Shown: positions 37,774 through 46,724 of the stretch, piece by piece
Position numbering within the stretch: the stretch's first letter is position 1
How the letters are laid out: each line of letters begins with the position of its first letter
From: Atopomonas sediminilitoris
GTDB taxonomy: Bacteria; Pseudomonadota; Gammaproteobacteria; Pseudomonadales; Pseudomonadaceae
NCBI RefSeq assembly: GCF_022601735.1
Contig: NZ_JAKUMM010000002.1
Location: 186,001 to 250,000, forward strand
DNA: 64,000 nucleotides
Direction of reading: 5' to 3'
Translations under genes and position numbers: made by a program
Notes under the pieces: model-generated
The model's database searches: none
Seen by the model: only the letters and a program-made list of their open reading frames with translations
Told to the model about the DNA's origin: nothing

Positions 37774-39627
37774 TTGAATAAGCAGAAAATTAATCCTTTG
37801 TTAAATATCAGCTCCGCTGCAACTCCTGCAGAAAAAAACATCAGGTTGGATGTGCAAGGGTTGCGCGCTGTCGCTGTTCTGGCGGTGATAATTTATCACG
37901 TTAATAATGCGTGGTTGCCATCCGGCTTTGTAGGGGTTGATGTATTTTTTGTAATATCCGGCTTTATAATCACTTCTATTATTGTTGGGAATAAAGAGGA
38001 TTTTGCTTGGAAAGAATTTTACTGGGGGCGAATTAAGCGAATTGCGCCTGCATATTTGTTACTACTTACAGTAGTAACGATGGTTTCAGCTGCTCTCTTT
38101 CTGCCTGCCGATTTTGATATTTTCAAGGATAGTCTCAAGGCTGCTTTAAGTTTTACAAGCAATTCGTATTTTGAAGAATTTGGGAGCTATTTTGCACCCA
38201 GCTCACATGAATTACCTCTTCTTCATACCTGGTCTCTGGCTATTGAAGTGCAGTTTTATATTTTTCTGCCAGTACTTGTTGTTTTTGTGCCGCCTAAATT
38301 TTTGAAGACGTCATTAATTATAATAATTATAAGTTTTCTGATGTGGTCTGAATATAGAATATTCAATAGGGGGGCGCGGGGGGAATATTTCTCGCTTCTT
38401 GCTCGAATACCAGAGTTTATGATTGGTGCGCTTGTGGCGTTACTCGCCGCAAAGAGTTATCTACCTATCCGGTATGCATCGATGATGGGGTGGGCGGGGG
38501 CATTATTATTAATTATTGGTTTTGTATTTGTTGATGCGCAAAGGTTTCCAGGTATATGGGCGTTGCTACCTTGCATAGGTACTGCGTTGCTAATTGCTGC
38601 ACAATACGGCACTGCTAATTTGCTACTTTCAACAAGGCCAATGGTATGGGTAGGCGGTATTTCTTACTCGCTTTATTTGTGGCATTGGCCAATTTTGACG
38701 TTCATTCGCTACTACACAGGCCAATACGAGCTTCAAGTAGTTTGGCTCGTGGTGTTTGTTATTAGTACTTTCGTAATTTCCTGGATTTGCTATCGACTGG
38801 TTGAATCTCCAGCAAGGCACGCGCGGAAATTTTCCCCTATGTTGCCTGCAACTCTGGTCATTTGTTCTTTTGTCGTGTTTTTTGGTTCAAAACAAATAAA
38901 CATATCAATTATGGATGAGTTACCGGTGGAAATGACCCGTTATGCTCCAAGTAATGGAATATGCCATGGAGTTATTTTGGATGAATGCATACGAGGTGAT
39001 CGTGATGTAAGCCCTAGTGTGCTGGTTATTGGTGATAGTCATGCGGCTCAGTTAAATTTATTTTTCGATGAGGTCGGATTAAAGAATAAAACTGCATACC
39101 GCGTCATTACTGCAAGTAATTGTGTTCCGATAGCCGATTTTGATGTGGAGCGACTGCCCAGTTATTCTCAGGATAGTTGCCGCTCCCAGATAAAGGCTGC
39201 CGATAAGTTTATTTCAGAAGCGGATGTAATTATTGTTGCTGGTATGTGGCAATATCAAAGCCAGAGTCCCGAATTTGTAAAGGTGTTTTCAGCATTTCTG
39301 GATGGAGCTGTAACTCAGGGGAAAAAAGTTATAGTGATGGCGCAGATTCCCATGTTCGATGTAAACCTGCTTCGTGTCCGTCGATTCAGTGCTCTTGGCC
39401 TACCCGTCCATGTGAATAAAAATAGAGAGTGGAAGTCTGCTAATTCAAAAATTAGAGTAATTATTCAAGCAAAACCGGGCGTGCAATTTTTGGATTTCTC
39501 TGGAAGTGATTTTTTTGCGAATGCACCAATTGAAAATGGAGTTTTAATTTATCATGATAATCATCATTTGAATGAACTTGGTGCGCGGCGCTATGGTAAC
39601 TATGCGGCTAATTACTTTGTTGAGTGA
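37774..39627 (+). CDS. wbpC: OafA-like acyltransferase with SGNH domain (WbpC position)
   Basis: A 617-residue inner-membrane acyltransferase. The N-terminal acyltransferase-3 domain (~25-365, about ten helices) begins RLDVQGLRAVAVLAVIIYHV (catalytic His region) and has FFVISGFIIT. The C-terminal ~220 residues form a periplasmic SGNH domain with VLVIGDSHAAQLN (Ser near 420) and HDNHHLNELG (Asp-His). This two-domain layout O-acetylates polysaccharides. TTG at 37774 is the start. In the known wbpA-B-C-D-E order WbpC is the same type, so I assign that name by position and architecture. The gene is clearly AT-rich, unlike wbpA/B. Confidence 0.87.
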   Translation: MNKQKINPLLNISSAATPAEKNIRLDVQGLRAVAVLAVIIYHVNNAWLPSGFVGVDVFFVISGFIITSIIVGNKEDFAWKEFYWGRIKRIAPAYLLLLTVVTMVSAALFLPADFDIFKDSLKAALSFTSNSYFEEFGSYFAPSSHELPLLHTWSLAIEVQFYIFLPVLVVFVPPKFLKTSLIIIIISFLMWSEYRIFNRGARGEYFSLLARIPEFMIGALVALLAAKSYLPIRYASMMGWAGALLLIIGFVFVDAQRFPGIWALLPCIGTALLIAAQYGTANLLLSTRPMVWVGGISYSLYLWHWPILTFIRYYTGQYELQVVWLVVFVISTFVISWICYRLVESPARHARKFSPMLPATLVICSFVVFFGSKQINISIMDELPVEMTRYAPSNGICHGVILDECIRGDRDVSPSVLVIGDSHAAQLNLFFDEVGLKNKTAYRVITASNCVPIADFDVERLPSYSQDSCRSQIKAADKFISEADVIIVAGMWQYQSQSPEFVKVFSAFLDGAVTQGKKVIVMAQIPMFDVNLLRVRRFSALGLPVHVNKNREWKSANSKIRVIIQAKPGVQFLDFSGSDFFANAPIENGVLIYHDNHHLNELGARRYGNYAANYFVE

Positions 39628-39737
39628 GATAGCAGTGATCGATGATAGTGCCTGGTGATGTATAGCGTCGCTAATTTATTGATAAATGTTAGGCGTTGCA
39701 CTTTTTATTCTGGATTAACTCTGGGGATTTGAAGTTT

Positions 39738-40631
39738 ATGAGCAAGATTACATCTGATATGGTTTGTTCTTTATTTGATTTTGACTTTGAGTCTGGAATT
39801 TTCTCAGTGGATGGAGTTGGAGTGACTAGTTCAACTAGCTTCCCTTCAATGCTTTCGTTTCTAGATAATAAGAAATACTTATCTGAGTTGAATTCAAATG
39901 AGGCCATAAAGGTCGTTTTTGTTAGGCCTGAAGATGTTAATTGCTTACGTAAAGATATAATATGTTTGCAAGTTGAAGATCCTGTTTGGTATTTTTTTAC
40001 TCTTTTGAATTATCTTGCAATAAGTAAAAAAAGAGAGAAGACGCTGGTTTCAGGTAGTGCTGTTATACATTCGTCGGCGGTGATTTCTGATGTGGGTGTT
40101 ATAATAGGAGATGATGTTTTAATAGAGCCTAATGTGACTATTTTACAGGATGTTGAAATCATGTCTGGTGCGATTATTCGGGCCGGAGCTGTTGTAGGTG
40201 TTGATGGGTACGAGCATAAGCGTACAAGCAGAGGTATTTTAACTGTCGCACATGACGGTAAAGTTATTGTGAGTAGCGAATCAGAAATTGGTGTTAATAG
40301 CAATATTGTTAAAGGATTTAGTTATCGGGATACAATTATTGGCGAGCAGACTAAGATAGATGCGTTGGTTCATTATGCGCACGGTGTACAGTGTGGCTCT
40401 AGATGCATGATTGTTGCCTGCGCTATGATTGGTGGTCATGTGACAATTGGAGATGATGTTTGGATTGGACCAAATTCAACTATCTCGAATAGAGTCTCTA
40501 TCGGCGACGGAGCTTTTGTAACGTTAGGTTCTGTTGTTGTTCAGGATGTGCCGGCCGGGCAGAAAGTTACAGGGAATTTTGCTATTCCACACATGACCTT
40601 TATTCGTAATCTCAAAGCAAGTGCAAAATAG
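39738..40631 (+). CDS. LpxD-like hexapeptide-repeat acyltransferase (WbpD position)
   Basis: A 297-residue protein; ATG at 39738 (MSKITSDMV) gives the better start. The first ~100 residues resemble the uridine-binding domain of LpxD (FVRPEDVN, VEDPVWYFFTLL); residues ~110-290 are a left-handed beta-helix with repeats such as VIHSSAVISDVGVIIGDDVL. VHYAHGVQCG corresponds to the catalytic-His loop of LpxD. It lies where WbpD, a much shorter UDP-GlcNAc3NA N-acetyltransferase, would be expected and may do that job on the 3-amino group. Very AT-rich. The exact acyl donor and substrate are uncertain. Confidence 0.75.
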   Translation: MSKITSDMVCSLFDFDFESGIFSVDGVGVTSSTSFPSMLSFLDNKKYLSELNSNEAIKVVFVRPEDVNCLRKDIICLQVEDPVWYFFTLLNYLAISKKREKTLVSGSAVIHSSAVISDVGVIIGDDVLIEPNVTILQDVEIMSGAIIRAGAVVGVDGYEHKRTSRGILTVAHDGKVIVSSESEIGVNSNIVKGFSYRDTIIGEQTKIDALVHYAHGVQCGSRCMIVACAMIGGHVTIGDDVWIGPNSTISNRVSIGDGAFVTLGSVVVQDVPAGQKVTGNFAIPHMTFIRNLKASAK

Positions 40632-40633
40632 AT

Positions 40634-41737
40634 ATGGAATTCATCGATCTAGCAACTCAGCAAGCCCGTATCAAGGATAAAATCGACGCAGGTATCCAGC
40701 GCGTTTTAGCTCATGGCCAATATATTCTCGGCCCAGAGGTCACTGAGCTGGAAGAGAGACTCGCCGCCTTTACAGGCGCCAAATACTGCATCACCTGCGC
40801 CAACGGCACTGATGCTCTGCAGATTGCGCAAATGGCTTTTGGTATCGGCCCTGGCGATGAAGTTATCACTCCAGGTTTCACCTACATCGCTACAGCTGAA
40901 ACAGTGGCTCTGCTAGGTGCGAAGCCGGTGTACGTGGATATTGACCCGCGCACCTACAACCTCGATCCGCAACTGCTGGAAGCCGCGATCACGCCGCGTA
41001 CCAAGGCGATTATCCCAGTGTCGCTGTATGGTCAGTGCGCGGATTTTGATGCGATCAACGTTATTGCTGCGAAATACAGCATTCCAGTGATTGAGGATGC
41101 TGCGCAGAGTTTTGGTGCCACCTATAAGGGCAAGCGTTCTTGTAACCTGACTACAATCGCGTGCACTAGTTTCTTCCCAAGTAAGCCGTTGGGTTGTTAT
41201 GGCGATGGTGGGGCAATTTTTACCAATGATGAACAGCTGGCACGCGTAATAAGGCAAATAGCTCGGCATGGGCAAGACAGACGCTATCATCATGTTCGCG
41301 TAGGGGTGAATAGCCGGCTCGATACAATACAAGCTGCTATCTTGCATGCCAAGCTCGATATATTTCCTGGCGAATTAATCTTACGGGACTCTATTAGCTC
41401 CGCCTACTACGAATTATTGGATAATCTAGGGGGGGGGGGGCCATATATTGAGTCCCACAACGTTAGCGCATGGGCGCAGTTTACTGTACGGGTACCATAT
41501 AGAGAGTTTGTCCAGAGGGAGTTGAGTGCTCTGGGAGTTCCCACCGCCGTCCACTATCCAATTCCATTGAACAAACAACCCGCTGTTGCAGATTCGAGTA
41601 TTATGCTGCCTGTAGGAGATCTGCTAGCGCAGGAAGTTATTAGTTTGCCGATGCATCCGTATTTAAAAAAGGAGCAAGTTAAGTATGTAGCAAAGTCGCT
41701 TAGTGAAGTGATTGGGGCCGCTAATAGATGTCAGTAA
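40634..41737 (+). CDS. wbpE: WbpE, UDP-3-keto-GlcNAcA aminotransferase
   Basis: DegT/DnrJ/EryC1 PLP aminotransferase that installs the 3-amino group. The internal aldimine Lys is in SFFPSKPLGCYGDGG (~residue 185), and EDAAQSFGA holds the PLP ring Asp. 367 residues, normal. The first ~180 codons are GC-rich; the remainder is visibly more AT-rich, suggesting a recombination join within the gene. A run of 12 G (41429-41440) encodes Gly-Gly-Gly-Gly in LDNLGGGGPYIE; the present length keeps the frame, but a one-base slip would truncate the protein. wzx starts inside the last 10 bases. Confidence 0.94.
   Translation: MEFIDLATQQARIKDKIDAGIQRVLAHGQYILGPEVTELEERLAAFTGAKYCITCANGTDALQIAQMAFGIGPGDEVITPGFTYIATAETVALLGAKPVYVDIDPRTYNLDPQLLEAAITPRTKAIIPVSLYGQCADFDAINVIAAKYSIPVIEDAAQSFGATYKGKRSCNLTTIACTSFFPSKPLGCYGDGGAIFTNDEQLARVIRQIARHGQDRRYHHVRVGVNSRLDTIQAAILHAKLDIFPGELILRDSISSAYYELLDNLGGGGPYIESHNVSAWAQFTVRVPYREFVQRELSALGVPTAVHYPIPLNKQPAVADSSIMLPVGDLLAQEVISLPMHPYLKKEQVKYVAKSLSEVIGAANRCQ
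41429..41440 (+). repeat. Poly-G tract (12 G) inside wbpE
   Basis: Twelve consecutive G, read as four GGG codons between CTA and CCA. By far the longest G or C run I noticed. Such tracts are classical slipped-strand sites in phase-variable surface genes. Confidence 0.95.
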
Positions 41738-42996
41738 CCAATGTCAAATATCTGCTTGATATAGCGAAGCAAGCTTTCGGGAACTCTGTCGCACAATTAA
41801 TTGCAGTCGCGGGGATTCCAATCCTGGCGCGGCTTTACAGTCCAGAGACTTTTGCCATTCAGAGTGTATTTTTGCAGGTCGTAATTTTTTTTACTGCGCT
41901 AGTTACGTTTAGATATGAGTACTTTATTCCTTTATTAAGGAGTAAGGATGAGTCTGTTCTTCTCGTAAGATGGATAGTGCGTATTGGACTGCTGATGGTG
42001 TGTTTTTTGACCGCGTTAGTATTCTTGTTTGATCAGTTAGATTTTAATTTTTTATTGGCCGGGGATTCTGCTTGGTATTTTTATCTTGCGCCTATTACAG
42101 CATATATGGTTTCCATAGCTACTCTTTTTCAGTTCGAGGCTCAGCGTGCAGGAATTTTCAATGCGTCGGCCATATCTGAAGTGATTTCAAAAATCTCTTA
42201 TGTGTTGTCAGGAATAGCACTCTCAATCGTGACTGTGGGCTTGGGACTTATCCTGACAACATTGTTCTCAGCGCTTAGCAAACTCGTTTATTTACGGGAG
42301 CATGGTGTTTCGTTCAGTCTGATAAAACTCAGGTCTACTTCAACTAGTGAAAGAGGATTGATCTCTAAGTTTAAGTCTCGCTCCTTGGGGATGGTTCTTT
42401 CCAACTCTTTGCTGGTGGCGGCCAGTTTGGTGCCACTATCTTTCATTGGATCTAATTATGGGGCAAACGCACTAGGCCAGTTCTCATTGGTCATGGCTAC
42501 AGTTTTCTTACCCTCAGCCTTAGTTGGCAGTGCTATCGGCAGTGTATTCTATCAGCGAGCTGCAATATTGTGGCATGAGAAAACTTATTTAGACTTGCAC
42601 ACTTTGTGGCTGTATACGGTGAGGAATTTATTTCTTATAGCTGTTCCTATATATGGACTCATTTATCTGTTAAGTGCATGGGCATACCCTTTTGTCTTTG
42701 GGGAGCAGTGGAGTCAGGCGGGTCATTTTGCTAAAGTTTTGACGATAGCGGCCTTCTTCTCCTTTCTCGCTGGCCCATTGGATAGAGTGAGTCTTATAGT
42801 TGGAATAAGCGTTTATCTGCCTATTTTGCATTTTGCAAGGTTGGCTATTTTGTTAGCGGCATGTTTTATCACAGCCAGGGCTGATGGTAATGTCGAATTT
42901 TTTTTGGTCTTGTACAGTAGTGCTATGGCCTTTATCTATATCGTAGATATTTTAATTGGTCGTTTTTTCCTATCGCTGAGTAAGAGTAAGTTATGA
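41728..42996 (+). CDS. wzx: Wzx-type O-unit flippase
   Basis: A 422-residue polytopic membrane protein with about twelve hydrophobic segments, starting MSVTNVKYLLDIAKQAFGNSV and containing QLIAVAGIPILARLYSPETFA, the typical opening of MOP/RfbX flippases. It would move undecaprenyl-linked O units to the periplasm. Strongly AT-rich. It overlaps wbpE by 10 bp and wzy by 4 bp. The assignment versus wzy rests on the flippase-like N-terminus and even helix distribution. Confidence 0.85.
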   Translation: MSVTNVKYLLDIAKQAFGNSVAQLIAVAGIPILARLYSPETFAIQSVFLQVVIFFTALVTFRYEYFIPLLRSKDESVLLVRWIVRIGLLMVCFLTALVFLFDQLDFNFLLAGDSAWYFYLAPITAYMVSIATLFQFEAQRAGIFNASAISEVISKISYVLSGIALSIVTVGLGLILTTLFSALSKLVYLREHGVSFSLIKLRSTSTSERGLISKFKSRSLGMVLSNSLLVAASLVPLSFIGSNYGANALGQFSLVMATVFLPSALVGSAIGSVFYQRAAILWHEKTYLDLHTLWLYTVRNLFLIAVPIYGLIYLLSAWAYPFVFGEQWSQAGHFAKVLTIAAFFSFLAGPLDRVSLIVGISVYLPILHFARLAILLAACFITARADGNVEFFLVLYSSAMAFIYIVDILIGRFFLSLSKSKL

Positions 42997-44318
42997 ATCT
43001 TCTGATTAATAGTCGGGTTACTCTTTTTGTTTTTATAATGGTTTATGCGCTTTCTGTCCATTTTGCTCATACAGGGTATCTTGCTGAGCAGCACTATTTG
43101 CCTGGCTTTTTCGATTACGGCTTTTTTGAGCTGTTTGATTATGTTTTTCTGGTAGTGCTCGTTATTGTTTCCGCTATGGTTCTACCTGTTAAGATAAATA
43201 ATGTTTCAAGCATTTTTGTGATTGTTCTTTATTTTTTTCTGTATCTGCCAGTTTTTATCATATCCCTAGGGCATGATCGGCTGCCTGTAGATGAGCGTGC
43301 GCTCATGTTGTTATCTGTAGCTGTAAGTTTTTTTAGTGTTTGTTTATCGTCAAAGTTCTTCATTAATAATTCAGGGGCGCCGGCTAAGAGGTTTAATAGG
43401 ATGCCCGGTATTTTTTTGCTTTTATGGATAGTTGCATTGATATTGTTTATCTCAAAATTCAAGGATGTAATGTATTTCAGAGGGTTAGATGAGGTTTATG
43501 TTCAGAGGGAGCTCGGGAAGGCGTCAACCTCGTTTGAGGGTTATTTACAGATTTATTTTGGTTATTTTCTTTCCTTGGTTGTGTTTTCGTTTGGTTTATA
43601 TTTAAGGAGATATAGTTATCTGGTTTGTGGGTTGTTGGGGTGCTTTTTGCTCTATCTTGTTACTGCTGAGCGAACTATATTTGTATTGCCGCTTTTTGTT
43701 TTTATGGTTTTTTTGGCTGTGCGGAGTGAAAAAGCTTTTGTTATGTGGCTTTCAATTTTTTTAGGTGTAAGTGCAATATTGTTTGTTTGTGTTGGTTTGT
43801 TTTATAATGAGAGCTCACTATTATTTGATTTGGGCTTTTATTACTTGTCAAGAATTGTCGCTATCCCCGGCGTTTTTTTCGAGCAGTACTATAAGTATTT
43901 TTCAGAAATTGGCTTTACCAATTATTCTCATGTCAGCGTTCTAAATTTTCTCGTGGAGCCCGATATTAGTTTGCTTAATGATCCGTTGTATCCTCAGATC
44001 GGTAAAATTGTCGCTAGGGATGTCCATCATATAAACAGTAACTCTAACGCTAGTTTTCTAGCGACAGATGGAGCTGCTGCATTTGGTTTTTTTGGGGTCG
44101 TAATAGTTTCGCTCGCACTCTCGCTATATTTGCTACTGGTCGATATGCTCACCAGAAATTGGCCTCTGGCTTTCATAGTGCCTGCGATGTCGCCGCTATC
44201 CATTATTCTAACGAATGGTTCTTTTTTTACAGTTCTGCTCTCCTTTGGTGGATTGCTTTGGGTTGCAATATTTTTAATATCAAGGTTCAATTTTTGTCTG
44301 CGTGCCAAAGTAAAGTGA
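42993..44318 (+). CDS. wzy: Wzy-type O-antigen polymerase
   Basis: A 441-residue membrane protein with about eleven helices and one long central hydrophilic loop (~residues 315-350, SVLNFLVEPDISLLNDPLYP in part), the topology of Wzy polymerases. It shows almost no family motif, as is usual for Wzy. It would join flipped O units in the periplasm. Very AT-rich. Flanked by wzx (4-bp overlap) and a glycosyltransferase gene (7 bp). Confidence 0.8.
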   Translation: MNLLINSRVTLFVFIMVYALSVHFAHTGYLAEQHYLPGFFDYGFFELFDYVFLVVLVIVSAMVLPVKINNVSSIFVIVLYFFLYLPVFIISLGHDRLPVDERALMLLSVAVSFFSVCLSSKFFINNSGAPAKRFNRMPGIFLLLWIVALILFISKFKDVMYFRGLDEVYVQRELGKASTSFEGYLQIYFGYFLSLVVFSFGLYLRRYSYLVCGLLGCFLLYLVTAERTIFVLPLFVFMVFLAVRSEKAFVMWLSIFLGVSAILFVCVGLFYNESSLLFDLGFYYLSRIVAIPGVFFEQYYKYFSEIGFTNYSHVSVLNFLVEPDISLLNDPLYPQIGKIVARDVHHINSNSNASFLATDGAAAFGFFGVVIVSLALSLYLLLVDMLTRNWPLAFIVPAMSPLSIILTNGSFFTVLLSFGGLLWVAIFLISRFNFCLRAKVK

Positions 44319-44325
44319 GAATTTC

Positions 44326-45468
44326 ATGAAGATAATTCATATTTGCTTGTCATCCCACTATACCGAAGGTATGACATATCAAGATAATCAACTTCCAGAT
44401 CAAAACGCCAAGGATGGCCATGAGGTGATTGTTGTATCTGACTGCTATCAATATGAAGGGGCGCGGTTGGTCAAAGTTCCTGAGGAGGATAGACGCCTGC
44501 CCTCCGGTGTTAGGCTTGTTCGTTTTGCATATGATTTTATGGTTAATGAAATATTTACGTCCAAAGTGAGAAAGTCACGTAAATTGTATGGCTTCCTTTG
44601 TCTTGAAATGCCCGATGTTATTTTGTTTCACGGCGTAGCTGGTTGGGAGATGTTGAGTGTTGCCCGCTATAAGCGCGCGCATCCAGAAATAAAACTCTAT
44701 ATCGATAGTCATGAAGATTTTCATAATTCCGGAACGTTTTGGTTGTCGCGAATTCTACAATATCGCATCTTTAATCGTTTTCTGGTAAAAAAAATCTACA
44801 GTGCCGTCGATAAGTTTCTTTATTTGTCCCTAGAGTCTAAGGATTTTCTACGCGAGATGTATGGTCTTGATGAAAATTCTATGGAGTTTTATCCGCTGGG
44901 CGGCAATGTGATACCTAGGGTAAAGAAGCTTGAATACGGTGAGTTGATCAGAAAGCAGCATGGTTTCAGCAGGGAGGATGTAATAATAGTTCACTCTGGC
45001 AAACTTGAACCTGGGAAGAGAACAGCAGATTTAATAACGGCTTTTTCTAAAGTGTCTAGCCCTAAATTAAAGTTGATTATTATTGGCTCAATACCGGAAG
45101 ACCAGCAAGGTGTGTTGATGTCCTTGATTAGTCGGGATGAGAATATTCTTTATCTGGGTTGGAAGCCTGGCGATGAACTCGTTGCTTATCTATGTGCTGC
45201 TGATCTGTATTTTCAGCCAGGCACGCAGTCCGCTACCATGCAAAATGCTATATGCTGCGGCACCCCAATAGCGTTGTATCCATACACGAGCCATGAACCT
45301 TACATGCGAGGTAATGGTTATTTTGTATCTTGCGTTTCCGATTATATAAAGGTTTTCCATGATCTTACTGCTGATTCGGATTGCCTTAAAGGGATGAGTG
45401 AGGCTTCCTACTCAATTGCCTGTGAGTCGCTGAATTACAAAGTGTTGGCGAGTCGTTTGTATCGTTAG
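44326..45468 (+). CDS. Glycosyltransferase (GT4-like)
   Basis: A 380-residue cytoplasmic GT-B glycosyltransferase. N-terminal domain starts MKIIHICLSSHYTEGMTYQDN; the C-terminal domain has VHSGKLEPGKRTADLI (donor-phosphate side) and DLYFQPGTQSATMQNAICCGTPIAL, where the usual GT4 E-x7-E signature is replaced by a Gln/Asn-containing version. Likely adds one sugar of the O unit at the inner membrane; donor not assignable by eye. AT-rich. Confidence 0.82.
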   Translation: MKIIHICLSSHYTEGMTYQDNQLPDQNAKDGHEVIVVSDCYQYEGARLVKVPEEDRRLPSGVRLVRFAYDFMVNEIFTSKVRKSRKLYGFLCLEMPDVILFHGVAGWEMLSVARYKRAHPEIKLYIDSHEDFHNSGTFWLSRILQYRIFNRFLVKKIYSAVDKFLYLSLESKDFLREMYGLDENSMEFYPLGGNVIPRVKKLEYGELIRKQHGFSREDVIIVHSGKLEPGKRTADLITAFSKVSSPKLKLIIIGSIPEDQQGVLMSLISRDENILYLGWKPGDELVAYLCAADLYFQPGTQSATMQNAICCGTPIALYPYTSHEPYMRGNGYFVSCVSDYIKVFHDLTADSDCLKGMSEASYSIACESLNYKVLASRLYR

Positions 45469-45484
45469 TGATTTGGAGTTTATT

Positions 45485-46723
45485 TTGAAAGTTTTGCTTG
45501 TTGATGTAAATTTTAAAAATTCCAGCACTGGGAAGATCGTGAAGGATCTGGCAGATATGCTGGTTGGTCATGGGCACGAGGCTTTAGTTTGTTATGGGCG
45601 TGGCCCTGAAGATCAGTCGACAATTGCCATTAGAATTTCGTCGCTCTGGGAAGTATGCGTACATGCAATACTGACTCGGCTGACTGGTCTGACTGGTTTT
45701 TTCTCCTATTTTGCTACCCGGCGATTAATTAAAACCATTGAATTATTCTCGCCGGATGTTGTGCACCTACATGAGTTACATGGCTACTATCTGAATATCG
45801 GGCAGGTGGTGCGATTTTTGAAGAAAAGATCAATACCGGTTGTGTGGACGTTTCATTGCGAGTTCATGTACACGGGCAAGTGCGGGTATGCTTATGAGTG
45901 TGATCGTTGGAAGACTGAGTGTCACTCGTGTCCGCAATTGAACGCGTATCCGTCCAGTCTTTTTTTTGATTTCACCCGGTATATGTTCAATGACAAAAAG
46001 AGCATGTTTTACGGATTCGATCTTCTGCATGTGGTTACCCCGTCCTCATGGCTTCTTGATAGGGTTGAGTTGTCCTTTTTATCTAGCACAAAAAAATCTG
46101 TTGTCTATAATGGCATTGATTTGGATACTGTATTTTACCCTCGGGACGGGGAGCTTCTGAGACAGCAGAAAGGTTACGGTGGTAAGAAAGTGGTTCTGTC
46201 TATTGCCCCTAACATATTTGACCCTAGAAAGGGTGGTATTTGGGTTTTAGAGCTTGCCAAGCGGTTTTCGGATGAGTTCATCTTTATTTTAGTTGGCGTC
46301 ACTAATGAAGTATCGATTGAATTGCCTGCTAATGTAATCGCCATCGGTCAAACGCGCAATCAGCATGAGTTGGCTGACTATTATTCGATGGCAGATCTTT
46401 TTCTACTAACTAGCGAAAAGGAAACTTTTTCACTGGTGACGGTTGAAAGTCTCGCATGTGGAACGCCGGTGGTTGGGTTTGACGCGGGTGCTCCTACTGA
46501 AGTTGCCCCTTCTGGTTACGGTCGATTTGTAAATTATAGTGATCTAGATGCGTTGGAAAAACTTGTTCGAGATTTTTTCGATAAGTCAATTTTTTTCAAT
46601 TCGAGAGATGATTGCCGTAAATTTGCAGTGGAACGATATTCTAATATTTCGATGTATAAGTCCTATCAAAATATCTATGCACACAGTGCCGCAAGTCGGG
46701 CTTTAACGCTGAGGTTTGAATAA
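45485..46723 (+). CDS. Glycosyltransferase (GT4 family)
   Basis: A 412-residue GT-B glycosyltransferase. TTG at 45485 (LKVLLVDVNF) is chosen because GGAG lies six bases upstream; a TTG at 45473 is the longer alternative. The middle has WTFHCEFMYTGKCGYAYECDRWKTECHSCP (in part), a Cys-rich insert seen in a subset of O-antigen transferases. The C-terminal domain has the GT4 signature ETFSLVTVESLACGTPVVGF. Probably adds another O-unit sugar. AT-rich. Confidence 0.85.
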   Translation: MKVLLVDVNFKNSSTGKIVKDLADMLVGHGHEALVCYGRGPEDQSTIAIRISSLWEVCVHAILTRLTGLTGFFSYFATRRLIKTIELFSPDVVHLHELHGYYLNIGQVVRFLKKRSIPVVWTFHCEFMYTGKCGYAYECDRWKTECHSCPQLNAYPSSLFFDFTRYMFNDKKSMFYGFDLLHVVTPSSWLLDRVELSFLSSTKKSVVYNGIDLDTVFYPRDGELLRQQKGYGGKKVVLSIAPNIFDPRKGGIWVLELAKRFSDEFIFILVGVTNEVSIELPANVIAIGQTRNQHELADYYSMADLFLLTSEKETFSLVTVESLACGTPVVGFDAGAPTEVAPSGYGRFVNYSDLDALEKLVRDFFDKSIFFNSRDDCRKFAVERYSNISMYKSYQNIYAHSAASRALTLRFE

Positions 46724-46724
46724 T

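Noticed and set aside
38368..38384. Two G6-type runs within wbpC
   Set aside because: They are short and interrupted by CGC; much weaker slippage candidates than the G12 run in wbpE.
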